Shown here one piece after another: positions 1 to 11,100 of a stretch of 64,000 bases of DNA. Both the position numbers and the translations under genes were made by a program. Location of the stretch: the NCBI GenBank assembly GCA_026315105.1, contig CM048755.1, positions 217,794,333 to 217,858,332 on the forward strand, written 5' to 3'. The DNA is from Locusta migratoria (taxonomy: Eukaryota > Arthropoda > Insecta > Orthoptera > Acrididae). Position 1 is the first letter of the stretch. Each line of letters starts with the position of its first letter. Under the pieces are notes generated by a model. That model saw only the letters and a list, made by a program, of their open reading frames with translations, had not been told where the DNA came from and searched no databases.

Positions 1-158
1 GCGATTCAGCATAGAGCAGTGGTGAGCCATTAGAGGATAACTATAAATATGTTCCTTTCTTCCCTTTCGCTGGGAATATACCCTCGAAAATGAAAGAATT
101 TTAAGAAAATATGATAAGTGTTTTTATGCCACTAGCATAGACTAGGGACATCGGGTCA

Positions 159-296
159 GTCAAGGATTATTTGGGACTATCGAAGCCCGGTGTATACATA
201 ATTTCATGTCACTGTGGTAAGACTTACATTGACCAAACGATCCGCACTATTCGGGATCCGTGTGTGGAACATCAGCGTTTGCTTCAACCAGAATAA
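159..296 (+). pseudogene. Penelope-like element GIY-YIG endonuclease fragment
   Basis: The frame from 159 reads KDYLGLSKPGVY, then CHCGKTYIDQTIRTI and EHQRLLQPE before a stop. This is the N-terminal part of a GIY-YIG endonuclease domain as found at the C-terminus of Penelope-like retroelements: GVY, a Cys-x-Cys-Gly turn, Y-I-x-Q-T, then an EHQR segment. The family has G in YIGQT; here it is D. Only about 45 codons remain and neither the reverse transcriptase nor the rest of the nuclease is seen, so this is a dead fragment. The foldback element at 300-785 inserted immediately downstream and may have cut it. A second, more complete domain lies at 21290-21640. Confidence 0.72.
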
Positions 297-299
297 TCG

Positions 300-785
300 A
301 CAATTATATATTTTTGACGATGTTACAGCGTTAAATGAATGAAATAAATCGCAATTTGCGATCAGCTATGGCTTCACTATACTAGGTTTAGATGGAATAC
401 AAAAGTCAAAAACATATAATTGTATAAAAGCCGAGGCTGGGCTCCTGACGATAATTAATTGTGTCTCGATGCCTCATGGTGTGTTCTGTCTGACGCGGGA
501 ATACAGTATTGTGGCTGCGAGTATTACAAAACAAATAGGCTGTGGAAAGAGACAGCGTGGCGAATGGAGATTTGGGTGTGGCGGGAGATACGCAGGAAAG
601 AGTCCTCTGCAGTACGGCTGGTCACTGTGTCCTCGGTGGCGGAGTGGTCAACGCGTCTGCCTAGTAAGCAGGAGATCCCGGGTTTGAATCCCGGCCGGGC
701 ACAAATTTTCATTCGCCGCACTTTGGTATTCCATCTAAACCTAGTACAGTGAAGCCATAACTGATCACAAATTGCGATTTATTTC
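300..785. mobile_element. tRNA-SINE foldback element, copy 1 (internally deleted)
   Basis: Terminal inverted arms of about 65 bp (334-400 and 722-785) flank a tRNA-derived SINE in + orientation. A pol III A-box-like TGGCGGAGTGG lies at 637-647 and a B box GGTTTGAATCC at 681-691. The flanks AGAATAATCG (290-299) and AGAACAATCG (786-795) form a 10-bp TSD with one mismatch. The other copy at 55724-56623 has the same ends but full arms of about 370 bp, so this one has lost most of its left arm. The left end carries an extra stretch (TTTTTGACGATGTTACAG) absent from the right end in both copies. Confidence 0.8.
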
Positions 786-1285
786 AGAACAATCGTCTGT
801 TGCACAAATTTGTTTTAATTGAAGGACACAATGAAACAGAAATGATCGCTCCTGCCTTCCGCTACTGAGAATGTGTGCTTACAGAATCGATGGATATTTG
901 TATGCACAATAGTATTATTAATAGGGACAAAGATTTCCCTTCAAGTAAAAATTGGAACCAAAATGTATCGGATATTGAGCAACAACGGTCGTTATTTCGA
1001 ACTACAGTTTATTTCAACTAGTACTAGTTTCGATCCGTTTTCGCCGATTTGTCCCGTCGGTGCGCTACTAGTTCCATTGCCCTCAGAGTGCGTCTATTTT
1101 GGTTTCGCTCACGCGCGGTGGGCCGTCAGTGGTGTATAAAACAACCGCCGTTTCTGCCCTAAACTTAGTTTCTGGCGAGTCATTGTATTCGGATTGCTCA
1201 CCTGAAAACGGTAGCCAGTTAGTCTGTTGAAATATTGTGTACAGATGAGGAAATTAGCTGCCTGCAGACCCGAGAAGAATATCAT

Positions 1286-1492
1286 CAGTCAAAAAAATGT
1301 TCAAATATTTGTTAAGCTTATGGGACTTAACTACGGGGTCATCAGTCCCTAAACTTACAAACAACTTATCAACTACCTTATTCTAAGGACGGCACAAATA
1401 TCCATGCCCGAGGGGGGATTCGAATCCCCGACCGTAGTGGCCGTGCAGACCGTGACTGGAGCGCCTCAGTCTCCTCGGCCACCGCGGCCGGC
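1286..1492 (-). mobile_element. SINE-A (tRNA-derived), full length
   Basis: On the minus strand: a tRNA-like head (GGCCGCGGTGGCCGAGG, then a B box near GGATTCGAATCCCC), the GGCACAAATATCCATG junction, and the conserved tail GGGACTGATGACCCCGTAG ending ACAAACATTTGAAC-like. TSD GAATATCAT at 1277-1285 and 1493-1501. The head resembles a class II tRNA (Leu/Ser-like, with a long variable region). Family members here are about 195 bp, lack a poly(A) tail, and use an unseen LINE in trans; the TSD length fits target-primed reverse transcription. Confidence 0.9.
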
Positions 1493-1501
1493 GAATATCA
1501 T

Positions 1502-2599
1502 TACGTCGGGAAAGTCCACTCAATCACAGCAAGCATTTTGTTGCCTTACTTAGCCTTACGATATACGTCTTTTTCTTTCAATCATTAATGGCATTTTGGA
1601 TTCCTCATTAGCAATAAAAGACGGATGCTGCCATAATAGCAATAAACGTATAACACACGCAGAGCAGTGGCCCGCAGTTTTAAATCACACAGCAATCAAT
1701 GATTGGACGACAACAGCATGCAAATGCGTGCCACTAGAAATACGGAGATGAGCGATAACTGCTAATGATCAAACAGCGATGCACATTTATGGCAGTTTGC
1801 ACAATAACTCGATGACTTTGAGTATGCCGTTTGTGTAAAATATACATCGTGTTCATAAGCAGTATCATTAATTAGTTTTCACTAGTGGAGTCGATAAGCG
1901 TATTAGAAATATTTAACAAATACACGCAGCAAATATTGACTCTCCCTGAGTGATTCTAAAGAGTAAATTATGTACAGTAGAGCTTAATATAAACAATTAA
2001 TAATATATAATGTGAGTAACTCAAATCTCTAAAAGTGTAGTTGTCACGGAACAAATATTTACGTACTGAAGCACTTCATTTAGCTTAACAGCTGCAATTC
2101 AACGTAACATGAATTCATCTACCTTGCCTCCACCAATTGCGAGTCTTCATACGCCGAGTATGATTACAATATGCGCATAGCTTATAATTAATTCAAACAA
2201 TTGACTATATGAAGTTAGCTGTTTCCATATGACACAGTTCTTACCGAGTGCATGGGGAAACAAGAATACAGACTGTCGTTACATGAATTCTACAGTAGGT
2301 CGAGCGTTGTCTTTTTCCAGCTTTCATGATATCTCTGGAGCTGTGAAGAGATTATGCATCAACTTTCGCACTCCCGAGAACAATATCTTACAAGAAACAG
2401 GGTCAAGGTGATCTTAATATTCGTACTTCCATCGGAAGAGGGCTCCTGGGCAGTTTGGAGAAGCAGGTCATTATATCAGTAGTCAACTTCATCCGTTCCT
2501 TCCCATTACGTTCCCCGCCGCTCTAAAAAATTTCTATACTGGACGAATAAAAAGTAGAGAAAAATAATGAGGTGGTTTTAATGTTTCATGTCTGATGCA
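1502..2599. other. No gene or repeat recognised
   Basis: AT-rich non-coding sequence. Short open frames here have no recognisable domain, and I see no inverted repeat or tRNA-like motif. Confidence 0.5.
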
Positions 2600-2980
2600 T
2601 ACTTTCTCACCCCTCGCTCCCCTCTCCACAATGCTCGGACTGTTACTACTACTAATTCTTCTTCTCCTCCTTCTTCTTCATCCTTGGCGTTGATCCAGCT
2701 GCCATGGTCCTCGGTTTGGATTGACTGACGCCACATATTACGATCTTGTTCTGATAAGGATGAAAGCCTGATAACTTGAGGTCTGCATGCAATATATCCA
2801 GTCATCGTTGTCTTGGTAGTCCTACTACCCCGTTTCCCATTTAAGTCCAATCTGAAACTAGTCTTTGCCACAGCTGTTTCGTTTGCTGTAAGAACATACC
2901 CGTACCATCGTAGGCGGTTTTCTTTCTCTGTTAATAGTGTTGCTCAGTATAAAACTTCAGCCGTGCAATGTTAACCCAAA
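2600..2980 (-). pseudogene. LINE reverse transcriptase C-terminal fragment
   Basis: The minus strand reads RLRWYGYVLTANETAVAK, then LDLNGKRGSRTTKTTMTGY and later DRNMWRQSIQTEDHGSW. This is the conserved region downstream of the RT domain in many arthropod LINEs (RWxGHVxR, GxRxxGRP, W and WR motifs). G-R-P is degraded and the downstream end is acidic low-complexity sequence (DEEEGGEEE). No RT palm is present. It is a 5'-truncated dead copy. Confidence 0.6.
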
Positions 2981-3059
2981 TGTCAAACAGATCATCTTTC
3001 TTTCCGTAACAGTGAATCTTGGCTCCACTTCTTTCGTTGAAGGCCAAATTTCCTTCTGA

Positions 3060-3560
3060 TACAGTACAACTGGATAATAGCGATCGGTTTTATTTTGACT
3101 TCAGTCTCTGTGGATTTCTTTTATGACAGAGAGTACACCAGTCATGGAACCCCATTTGAGACGATTAATGCAATACTGATCCCACAACCACCCAAAACTA
3201 TTAAAAAAGTCTTTTTTGATATGCTCTTCAATTTGACAGTGAGAATGGCTTGTTGTCAAAGTGCTGACGCTTCACATAGATTTCTGCGCTTTGTAATTTT
3301 GTTAGTAGGTTCATACTGGTAACACCAAATCTCTATAAAGGTCATGATTGTTTTACAGTCAAAATTGTCAGCTTTTAGCAATTAAATCAACTGGTGGCAG
3401 AGTCATCGTGTCGTTGTCTCTTATCGGAATTCAAGCAGTGCGGGACAAACTTCCCATATACTTCTCCCTTCTTCAAAACTTTCCGTGGAATGTCATGAAC
3501 ACTTGATACAGAGGTTTTGCTCCATTTCACTTCGTGACACAATAGTTTTGGCCCACTAAA
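3060..3560 (-). pseudogene. Possible mariner-like transposase fragment
   Basis: The minus strand from about 3540 reads SVSSVHDIPRKVLKKGEVYG followed by KFVPHCLNSDKRQ. This resembles the mariner transposase linker (VHxILxxxLxMxKVxAxWVPxxLxxxQK). Downstream, the catalytic DD(D/E) context cannot be read with confidence because of stops and frameshifts. It could be another DDE transposase. No terminal inverted repeats were found. Confidence 0.33.
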
Positions 3561-5019
3561 CTTGCAGTCTCACAACGTAGCACCGTCTGCTCACAACTGA
3601 TTGTTCCAATACACATCTGCTGCTTAGAGTTGTTATTCAAGTTGCCACAGTACTGTAGTTACTACGTTGACGTAACTGGGACTCCAGGAATCAAATTAGT
3701 CCCGTAACTTTTTGTAGACGGACGGTGTATTAAAAAGGCAATTAAAACAAACAATGAGATAAAATATCGTTATGATAAGTTATAGTCCTTTCTTTAATGT
3801 ATTTCTACATAAATAAAAGTAAAATATAGTTCATAAAAGCAGTTTTTTATAAATCTACACTGAAAAATAGTGATCACCTCCCATTTATTTGCAAAACGAG
3901 CGACGGCCACGTAAGAAATAACTTTAGGTAAAATGAAACCGTCGGTTTGTGAACACTTAGTTCCCAAAATAGAAATTTCAGCCTGGAAGTGTCCATTTTG
4001 CTGTGAATAAACAGTTTTTGCTCACGTCATTTCATCCAGGGTTGCTAGTTTTCAGGACAGGCTATGTGAAGTGTAAAAAGTAGGACGAGGTACTGGCAGA
4101 ACTGAAGCGTTGCATCAACTCGTGAGTCGTACCTGGAAGGATCAAACGATCATGAACAGAACTCTTTGTTATTACCTTCTTTAAATGACTATTACAACTT
4201 TGAATGTAAAGACGTTGTTCCACTACTGTGTGACAACCACAAATGTAGAAGAATTGTAGGTGAGGTTGTTATAAATAAACTTACGCATATCGATCAATCC
4301 TAAGATGAACCTATTGTGTAAGAAGCAGTCTCGACAGTGGTTGCACACGAATAAAGACTTTATAGGATTTTGAATAATTATTTGGGGTATTTATCATCTT
4401 TTCTTTATTGTCATTTCATTCTGCTTGCAGGGTCAGGCTGGCAGTAGCCGTATAGCTTCTTTTCATCTTACAGCTTTAAGAGCGTAATAGTAACAATGAG
4501 TTTGAAAGTTGTAAAAGATATATTATTTAAATATATCAAGGTGATACTGATACCGTGGAGTTGTCACTGTACGGAGATCTTCTTAGAGACAACGAGTTAC
4601 AGACGATAATGTTAACGTCATTAGTTTGATGACCAGCTCCAGCTAATTGATATATGGATAAGTTTATGGTGGAGGGTGAACAGAGGCTGAGAAAAAAGAG
4701 CTGGCGTTGGAAATCTGCAGAAGGATAAAAGGTTACTTTGTGTGGTTAAAAGACGGTGGCGGTACATGTATCACACATCTATACCAGTGAAACATGTAAG
4801 TGTCGTATAGCATTGTAGGCTAGAATATCATAAAGGGTGAGCAAACCCGCCTGCCGGAGAAGGTGTTCATTCTCCGCAGAAATCGACCCTTTCGTTTCTA
4901 GATATGTGCGATGTCTATCGTATGTGTATGTGCAGAATTTGAGTGTATTGTATTATTCTGCAGTGCCCACCCCTAGTCGTGTTTCAGTTTCGTGACACGC
5001 TATCCCTGGTATTGCGATA
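3561..5019. other. No gene recognised
   Basis: Non-coding, AT-rich, no long frame and no conserved motif that I can name. Confidence 0.45.
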
Positions 5020-5190
5020 ATACAAAACGAGCCCACACAGAGGCATACCGACAATCTTTCTTTCCGTGAACAATACGATTCTGGTGCAGGAGGGAGAACA
5101 GATAGTGATACTCAAGGTGCCCTCCGGCACACACCGTCAGGTTCAGCTGGCTTGCGGAGTATGGATGTAGATTTATATGTTATCCATCAA
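5020..5190 (+). mobile_element. CR1/jockey-like LINE 3' end
   Basis: The + strand reads RAHTEAYRQSFFP, the C-terminal end of the ORF2 of CR1/jockey-like LINEs, and terminates in GCGGAGTATGGATGTAGAT, a degenerate form of the GATGTAGAT-type 3' tail. The same 3' end style is seen at 39150-39185 (TTTGTATAGATGTAGAT). This is a short 5'-truncated insertion. Confidence 0.5.
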
Positions 5191-5319
5191 TCACACTTGA
5201 TAATTATCCCACAGCAGTTCAGAGGACGGGCATTTGTACTGTAAAAAATAAAAAATAAAAATAAAAAACTAGAATAGGTTTTAACGTACCGTCGGCAACG
5301 TGTTCATTAGAGATGATAT

Positions 5320-5474
5320 GGTTGTTTTGTGAAGGATAGGGGAAAGAAATCAGCTGTGCATTTTCAAAGGAACAATCCCATCATTTTCCTGGAATGATGT
5401 AGGGAAATCTGGTTTGAGCCACCGTCCTTCAGAATGCGTGTCCAGTATACTAACCACCGCACCACCTCGCTCGG
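5320..5474 (-). mobile_element. SINE-F (tRNA-derived, different head and tail)
   Basis: On the minus strand the sequence begins CCGAGCGAGGTGGTGCGG, with an A-box-like GTGGTGCGGTGGTTAG, then ACTGGACACGCATTCTGAAG and a B box at GGCTCAAACC. It is followed by AGGGAAATC-type tail sequence and CCTTTGAAA-like motifs toward 5340. This is a widespread insect tRNA-SINE architecture, unrelated to the SINE-A tail. A-to-G style decay suggests it is old. The 3' boundary is approximate. Confidence 0.7.
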
Positions 5475-5640
5475 AGACTAGTGAGAACAGCCTGTTATTA
5501 AGTACGGTAATTGTGTTGCATTTTCTGAGTATACAACCAATAAAACGCAGTCTTTAATTCGCTTTCCCCGCATGTTCTGAGTATTCTTACCTGTCTACGT
5601 CGGTCGTCATTGTAATTCTTAAGAATGCACGGCCTTCAGA

Positions 5641-6790
5641 TCATCATCATCATTACAAACTGATTATGACTTTCAACGTTCAGTCTGGAGCATAGTCGCC
5701 CTAATATAATTCCTCCATGATCACCTATTCAGTGCTGACATTGACGCCTATGTCATTCTTGACAGACTCCAAGTACTTTCTCCTTTGTCTACCTCAACTC
5801 CTCTCACCCTCTGCTGCTGAACCCATTACTCCCGTAAGTAACCTTGCTGCTCTTTTGCGTGTAACATGACCCCGCCATCTGAGCCTGTTCGCTGTAACTG
5901 CTTCATCTCTAGTGTTCATTCCCAGTTTTTCTATGATTTCCTCATTATGGATGTTCTCCTACCATTGTTCGCATCCGTTAGTGCCTGCAATCATTCTTGC
6001 CACTTTCGTATCTGTAACCTCAACCTTATTAATAAGGTGACCTGTACACACCTATCTTTCACTCCCATACAAACGAAGTTGGTCGAAAGATAGATCGGTG
6101 CACTGCTAACTTAATCTAGGTACAGACTTCCTTCTTGCAGAAGAGAACAGATCGTAGCTGAGCACTCACTGCATTAGCTTTGCTACACCCTGATTCCAGT
6201 TATTTCATTATGTAGCCATCCTGTGAGAAAATATATTTTAAGCACTTGAAACTGCCCACATGTTCTACCTTTGTTCCTCCTATTTGACACTCAGTCTGTT
6301 AACTTCCTTTCCCACAAACATGACTTTTGGTTTGGAAATGCTGATCATCATATCACAATTCTTACAAAAAATGTTCAAATGTTTGTAAAGCTTATGGGAC
6401 TTAACTACGGGGTCATCAGTCCCTAAACTTACAAACTACTTATGAACTAGCTAACACTAAGGACGGCACAAATATCCATGCCCGAGGGGGGATTAGAACC
6501 CCCGACCGTAGTGGCCGTGCAGACCGTGACTGACGCGCCTCAGTCCCCTCGGCCACCGCGGCCGGCACACAATTCTTACATCTCTGATATAGCTCTGTAT
6601 TATTAGATTGCAACCTTTCAATCGAAACTGCCAAGACAACTAAGTTGCCCGCATATGCGAGACTGCTTATTTTGTTTTCACCTATTTTAATCTCACCCTG
6701 CCAGTCTATACTTTTCAACATATGATCCATAAACAGTGTGAACAAAAGTGGTGACAGGTTACAGCCTTTAGATCTGAGAGATTTTTCTTG
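5641..6790 (-). pseudogene. RTE-like LINE reverse transcriptase, 3' half, interrupted by a SINE
   Basis: Reading on the minus strand from 6790: GCNLSPLLFTLFMDHMLK (RT motif GxxLSPLLF), then ISSLAYAGNLVVLA, where the catalytic YADD has become YAGN. Next come SIERLQSNNTELYQRC and ISKPKVMFVGKE; after a SINE insertion (6367-6567) it continues with YIFSQDG, then VARMIAGTNGCEQW and LRWRGHVTRKRAARLL. The element ends in an (ATG)n-like 3' tail at 5641-5655. Stops and frameshifts are many. Loss of the catalytic aspartates and the SINE insertion show it is dead. The 5' part (endonuclease) is missing. Confidence 0.75.
6367..6567 (-). mobile_element. SINE-A, full length, inside the RTE-like LINE
   Basis: Canonical SINE-A head and tail on the minus strand with a 13-bp perfect TSD, CACAATTCTTACA, at 6354-6366 and 6568-6580. 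It splits the LINE reading frame just after ELYQRC, so it is younger than the LINE copy. The B box has one change (GGATTAGAACC on the + strand view). Confidence 0.93.
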
Positions 6791-7440
6791 CGATTGAAGT
6801 TTTACGAATTCGTTTTAGTATGAATGTGAATGACCTCACACTTTTCATTATTTAAGTGCAACCACCAATTTTTGACCTTATCAAAATCGTTTTGTAGTTG
6901 GTTTTGATATTTTGATGATTTTGCTAGACGGTAAATCACATCTTAATATGAAAACAATTAGAGATGCCTGTTGACATTTTGCCGTAAACCGTTTGTACAG
7001 AGAAGGAACAACAGAATACCTATAACACCATTCTGGGGAACGCCAGATCCATTTCTGTTTCAAAAAATGTTCAAATGTTTGTTAAGCTTAAGGGACTTAC
7101 GCGGTCATCAGTCCCTAAACTTGCAAACTACTTATGAACTACCTTATACTAAAGACGAGACAAACATCCATGCCCGAGGGGGGATTCGAACCCCCGACCG
7201 TAGCGGCCGTGCAGACTGTGACTGGCGCGCCGCAGACCACTCGGCCACTGCGGCCGGCTCTGTTTCAATGGATGACTTTGACTTTCTACCAGTTACTACA
7301 AACTGTGACCTCTGAGGAATATCATGAATCCAGTTACATAAAAGAGACGATATACCATGAATGTAAATTTGATATGAGTGAGAAATTTGATTTAAATTCG
7401 TTTATGACGTTCAGTGTCAAAATCATTCTGTAAATCTAGG
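6791..7440 (-). pseudogene. CR1/jockey-like LINE RT fragment, interrupted by a SINE
   Basis: Minus-strand frames give GVPQNGVIGILLFLLCTNG (family motif GVPQGSVLGPLLFLIYIND), then DVIYRLAKSSKYQNQLQND (the segment just after FADD) and FDKVKNWWLHLNNEKCEVIH. The last segment parallels LDKISTWCEEWQLTLNKETC in the fragment at 15557-16106, so both belong to the same clade. The FADD box itself is degraded (LFSY, stop). A SINE at 7064-7258 interrupts the upstream half. The part above 7260 is too decayed to assign firmly. Confidence 0.6.
7064..7258 (-). mobile_element. SINE-A, full length
   Basis: Head GGCCGCAGTGGCCGAGTGG and tail on the minus strand; TSD TCTGTTTCAA at 7054-7063 and 7259-7268. The tail has a small deletion (ACTTACGCGGTCATC on the + strand). 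Confidence 0.92.
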
Positions 7441-8300
7441 ATTACGGAAACAATTTGTGACCCTTTGTCAACAGCACTGACCGCTTCGTATGAGTAAAGA
7501 GCTCGTTGCGTTTCACAAGAACGGTATTTTCAATATCCGTGTAGATGTAATTACGGGTCAATTGAACAAAGTATATGGCTATTACAACAGTAAATTTTTA
7601 CGAAACTTAAGTTAATATTGGTAATAGCGCTGCTCGCGAAAGGGAGGTATTGTGATTCGAATCCTCGTCCGGCACACTGTTCGAAAACTTCCAGTCTGTA
7701 TTTGGTTGGCTTAGAATTACTTTGTTTCCAAAGCTACAAGATTTGACTGAATCTATTTCATAGTAATATTTTCTGTACCATCCCGGTTTCTTTTTACATT
7801 TTCCATTCAAAGAGCCCCTTGTCCAGCAAGGTAGTGTTACAACAGCTTCTCAGTCAGCTCCACAGTGTCGCGGATCATAGTCTACGCTGCCACGCTGTTT
7901 GCACGGTCGACGTCGCTTTTCACTCTCTTACATGGCTCATACAGGTGCCGTCATAACGTAGTACACTCGATATTCATTGTACTTCACACTTACAAACTCT
8001 TTCTTACAAAAGTATCGTTTATCGTCTCCAATGACGTTGTTGAAGATATGGCTTGCGATAAGCAGATAATACACAAAAAAAAAAAAAAATATCCCCGCTT
8101 ACTCAAATAGTCCATTTAACAGAACATTAAATTACAGTCCTCTTGCAGAAAGTAAACTGTAAATTAGTCCTAATATTAACTGTCACGAGAACTGCAATCT
8201 TACCGCGTGTCATTAATTTCGATATTCTGTCCCGCATCAGATTTCAAAACTATTTTCCCATGCATGATTGCGTGTGAACCTAAAAAATTAAAGTTCTGAA
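7441..8300. other. No gene recognised
   Basis: Contains an isolated T-arm-like string (GATTCGAATCCTCGTCCGGC near 7652-7672) and an A14 run at 8075-8088. No protein domain is evident. Confidence 0.45.
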
Positions 8301-8315
8301 TCGAAGAGAGTTTCA

Positions 8316-8510
8316 AAGGGTCAAATGTTTGTAGAACTTATGGGACTTAACTACGTGGTCATCAGTCCCTAAACTTACAAACTACTTATGAACTAGCTAA
8401 TACTAAGAACGGCACAAATATCCATGCCCGAGGGGGATTCGAACCCCCGACCGTAGTGGCCGTGCAGACTGTGACTGACGCGCCGCAGAACGCTCGGCCA
8501 CCGCGGCCAG
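8316..8510 (-). mobile_element. SINE-A, full length
   Basis: TSD CGAAGAGAGTTTCA (14 bp, perfect) at 8302-8315 and 8511-8524. Head and tail are complete on the minus strand; one G is missing from the usual G run beside the B box. Confidence 0.93.
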
Positions 8511-8674
8511 CGAAGAGAGTTTCACACAATCAAAACTTTTAAACAGTGTCGTAAATCAAGACCATTTATTTACATAATTATTCTTTGTGTTTTTGGCTAA
8601 CTTTTCCGCAGTTGCAGTTATACAATTTGTATAGGTTATTGGACCGTCTTATGCAACTGTAAATTAGTCTACTT

Positions 8675-8720
8675 GAGACCAGACGCGTTTCGCTTTATTT
8701 TAAAGCATCTTCAGTGGTCA
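8675..8720 (-). ncRNA. Hammerhead ribozyme motif (type I, short stem III)
   Basis: Minus strand, 5' to 3': stem I strand GACCA, core CTGAAGA (8714-8708), one T, stem II GCTTTA-AAA-TAAAGC, core GAAA (8691-8688), short stem III CGCG, then T-C as the U-H cleavage dinucleotide, and stem I partner TGGTC. Stem I pairs over 5 of 5 bases and stem II over 6 of 6. The order stem I-CUGANGA-stem II-GAAA-stem III-UH-stem I is the hammerhead consensus. Very short stem III and the GCGAAACGCGTC string are the form described in the terminal repeats of Penelope-like retroelements. Activity is inferred, not shown. Confidence 0.8.
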
Positions 8721-10226
8721 ACTGTACAAGAAATAGTTTGTATTAAATTATTTGTTTAATTTTTAATAAATTCGGTCGGTAACAGTTGTCATGCAATAGG
8801 ATTGTATTGATTCTGAATAAAATGGACAGACTTGATTTCGCCTGATTCGCATGCAACCTAACTAACGTACCTGTCTTGCGGGTACTCTAATCGCTCCTCG
8901 GTACAGTCGTTTGACTATTGACAATCGTTTCAACGAGTCACCACTTGACAACACTGCTCTGTATCACGATAACTCAAGATGTAAAGTAATACACGATACT
9001 GCAAATATCAGACAAGACTGGCCTTACAGCTTGTAAGCTCACATTTATTACAAGAAAGGACATACCTGAAATGTTACCACTCTCATTATTACGTCAGATA
9101 GGTAGTAGTACGTTCGTCGTAGTCATGATAGCTTGTTCAGAGAAACATACCGTACTTATTATTTAACACGAATTGAGATAAAAAAAATTAAGGTACTCAC
9201 AAGAAGGTACTGAAGAATATGTATGAACTTCAAATGACATGACGAACCGTCTCTTTCTGCATATGGTTTCAAACCCAGGTCAGACTAAGAGAAGATTTCG
9301 TGACTGACGGAAACTGTCATTCCTAACGAAGCATACAGAGAGTGATATACCTCGATTTTAGTCATTATCAGTTGGCAAATATCAACATTAAATTACATAA
9401 CGTAAAAATTTTTAATATACGGGAATTCCTCCCCAGCATCTACTGTCTCTGTAAACGAACCACGACAGATGTTAAATATTGCTTCTTTACAAGTAACTTT
9501 CTTGAAATGCCGTGAGGTAAAGCTTTGTGTTGGACAGGGATTCGAACCCAGACCTAATCGGATTGTTATCGAAGCACAATTAACTGTGACATATCGGATT
9601 TTATCCGCAGCAGCTAGATGTTTTAACTGAAATGACAAGACGAAACATTATGTTTTCCTTCCACGACTCCAACCCGGCAGCTATCGCTGTTATTTTCTAG
9701 ATTAAATGAACGTTAAATATGGGTTTGTAACACCAGAAGCGACATGTGAGCATGTTTGAACTAGAAATAATATGACGAAGAGTTCAGTGCTGACAGGTAT
9801 CGAGCCCCAAACAATTCGTTGTTGACTACACACAAAGAGACGTCAGCTACCGAATTTTTCTCCACCAGCAGCTCGGAATAACATCCTGGAACTTACAGCG
9901 ATCTCGAAAATAGTTCTGTGCTTCGCTGGGAGTCAAAAACGGAAAATACATTGAAAATCAAAATTATTATCCACCAGCAGATAGGTATTATCATGCTAGA
10001 GCTTGATAATACAGAATGAAGACATTAGTGCCGGGCCAGGATTCGAACCCATTCACGCGCAATATGTGAGAATATTGAGAACAAACAACAAATTGTTGTC
10101 GATCTGTATTGTTACGAAGGGATAAAATTTTGCGTTAAGGGCGGTCTGAGTTGCATACGCAGTCCAGAACCAATTTTATCGAGATACGGAAGCTTAAATA
10201 AAAGATGGAATAAGTGTCCTGTGACC

Positions 10227-10376
10227 ACGGTCGGGGGTTCGAATCCCCCCTCGGGAATGGATATTTGTGCCGTCCTTAGTCTTAGGTAGTTCATAAGTAG
10301 TTTGTAAGCTTAGGGACTGATGACCCCGTAGTTAAGTCCCATAAGTTCTACAAACATTTGAACAACGATTATATTC
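10227..10376 (+). mobile_element. SINE-A, 5'-truncated, in left palindrome arm
   Basis: Begins inside the tRNA-like head (ACGGTCGGGGGTTCGAATCC) and runs to the tail end. TSD TCCTGTGACC / TCCTGTAACC at 10217-10226 and 10377-10386. The matching place in the right arm (near 11358-11375) has no insert, so the insertion came after the palindrome formed or was never copied to the other arm. Confidence 0.85.
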
Positions 10377-10642
10377 TCCTGTAACCCTACATATCGTTTG
10401 TTTAGTTACAAGAAATAAATAACTAGTATAAGAAAGGTTACTGGTGATAGAGTTTCTACATGTCATCAATCCTGACTTAATTGCGGTTCAATGTGAATTT
10501 CAGACAACAATGCCATTATACCTCTTCACTTGGCGTAGCCAGGAGTGAATAGAATCTGTCTCTCCCTACCAAGAATCATCGGCAAAAGTTGGAATAGAAC
10601 CCAGACCATATGTATATCTACGTATCATCAATCCAACAGACC

Positions 10643-11100
10643 AGGAAATATTGGGTTTCAAGGAAAACATAACTTTTTTTATGAAATGCCTCATTTGCAT
10701 ACCTCTTGAGTATGACACAGCATAATAATTAAACACAGACCCAATCGAAATCTAAGGGAGTAGTATTTTACTACTTCGTGCAGATAGAGGCACGCTTGTG
10801 TACAGATATTCAGTTTTATTAAAACAAAATATCGCCGTAAGGTTATCTTGGGGGGTTTCTTATAATACAGAGCACAATTTTGGTAAGGTTTCTTTTAGTC
10901 TTGTTAAAACAACAGTAAACATGAGTGAGAAATTAATCATCAATGATATATTCGAATTATCTTATGTTATCCATAACAGTCTGGCAATGCACATGCAGTT
11001 TATTGATTACCAGTACAGGATGCCTGTGTTTCAAAATTCTCATCTAGTGTGGCACAACGGCGTTATGCTAGAAAAATGAATCACAGAGAAGAGGATTTGG
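10643..11100. other. Unique spacer of the palindrome
   Basis: It carries an open frame of 93 codons at 10798-11079 (+) with no recognisable domain. Its coding status is doubtful. Nothing else is seen. Confidence 0.4.

Noticed and set aside
9393..9638. Identical 70-residue frames on opposite strands (also 11963-12172)
   Set aside because: They are the same DNA in the two palindrome arms; the frame holds a tRNA-like B box and no protein domain.
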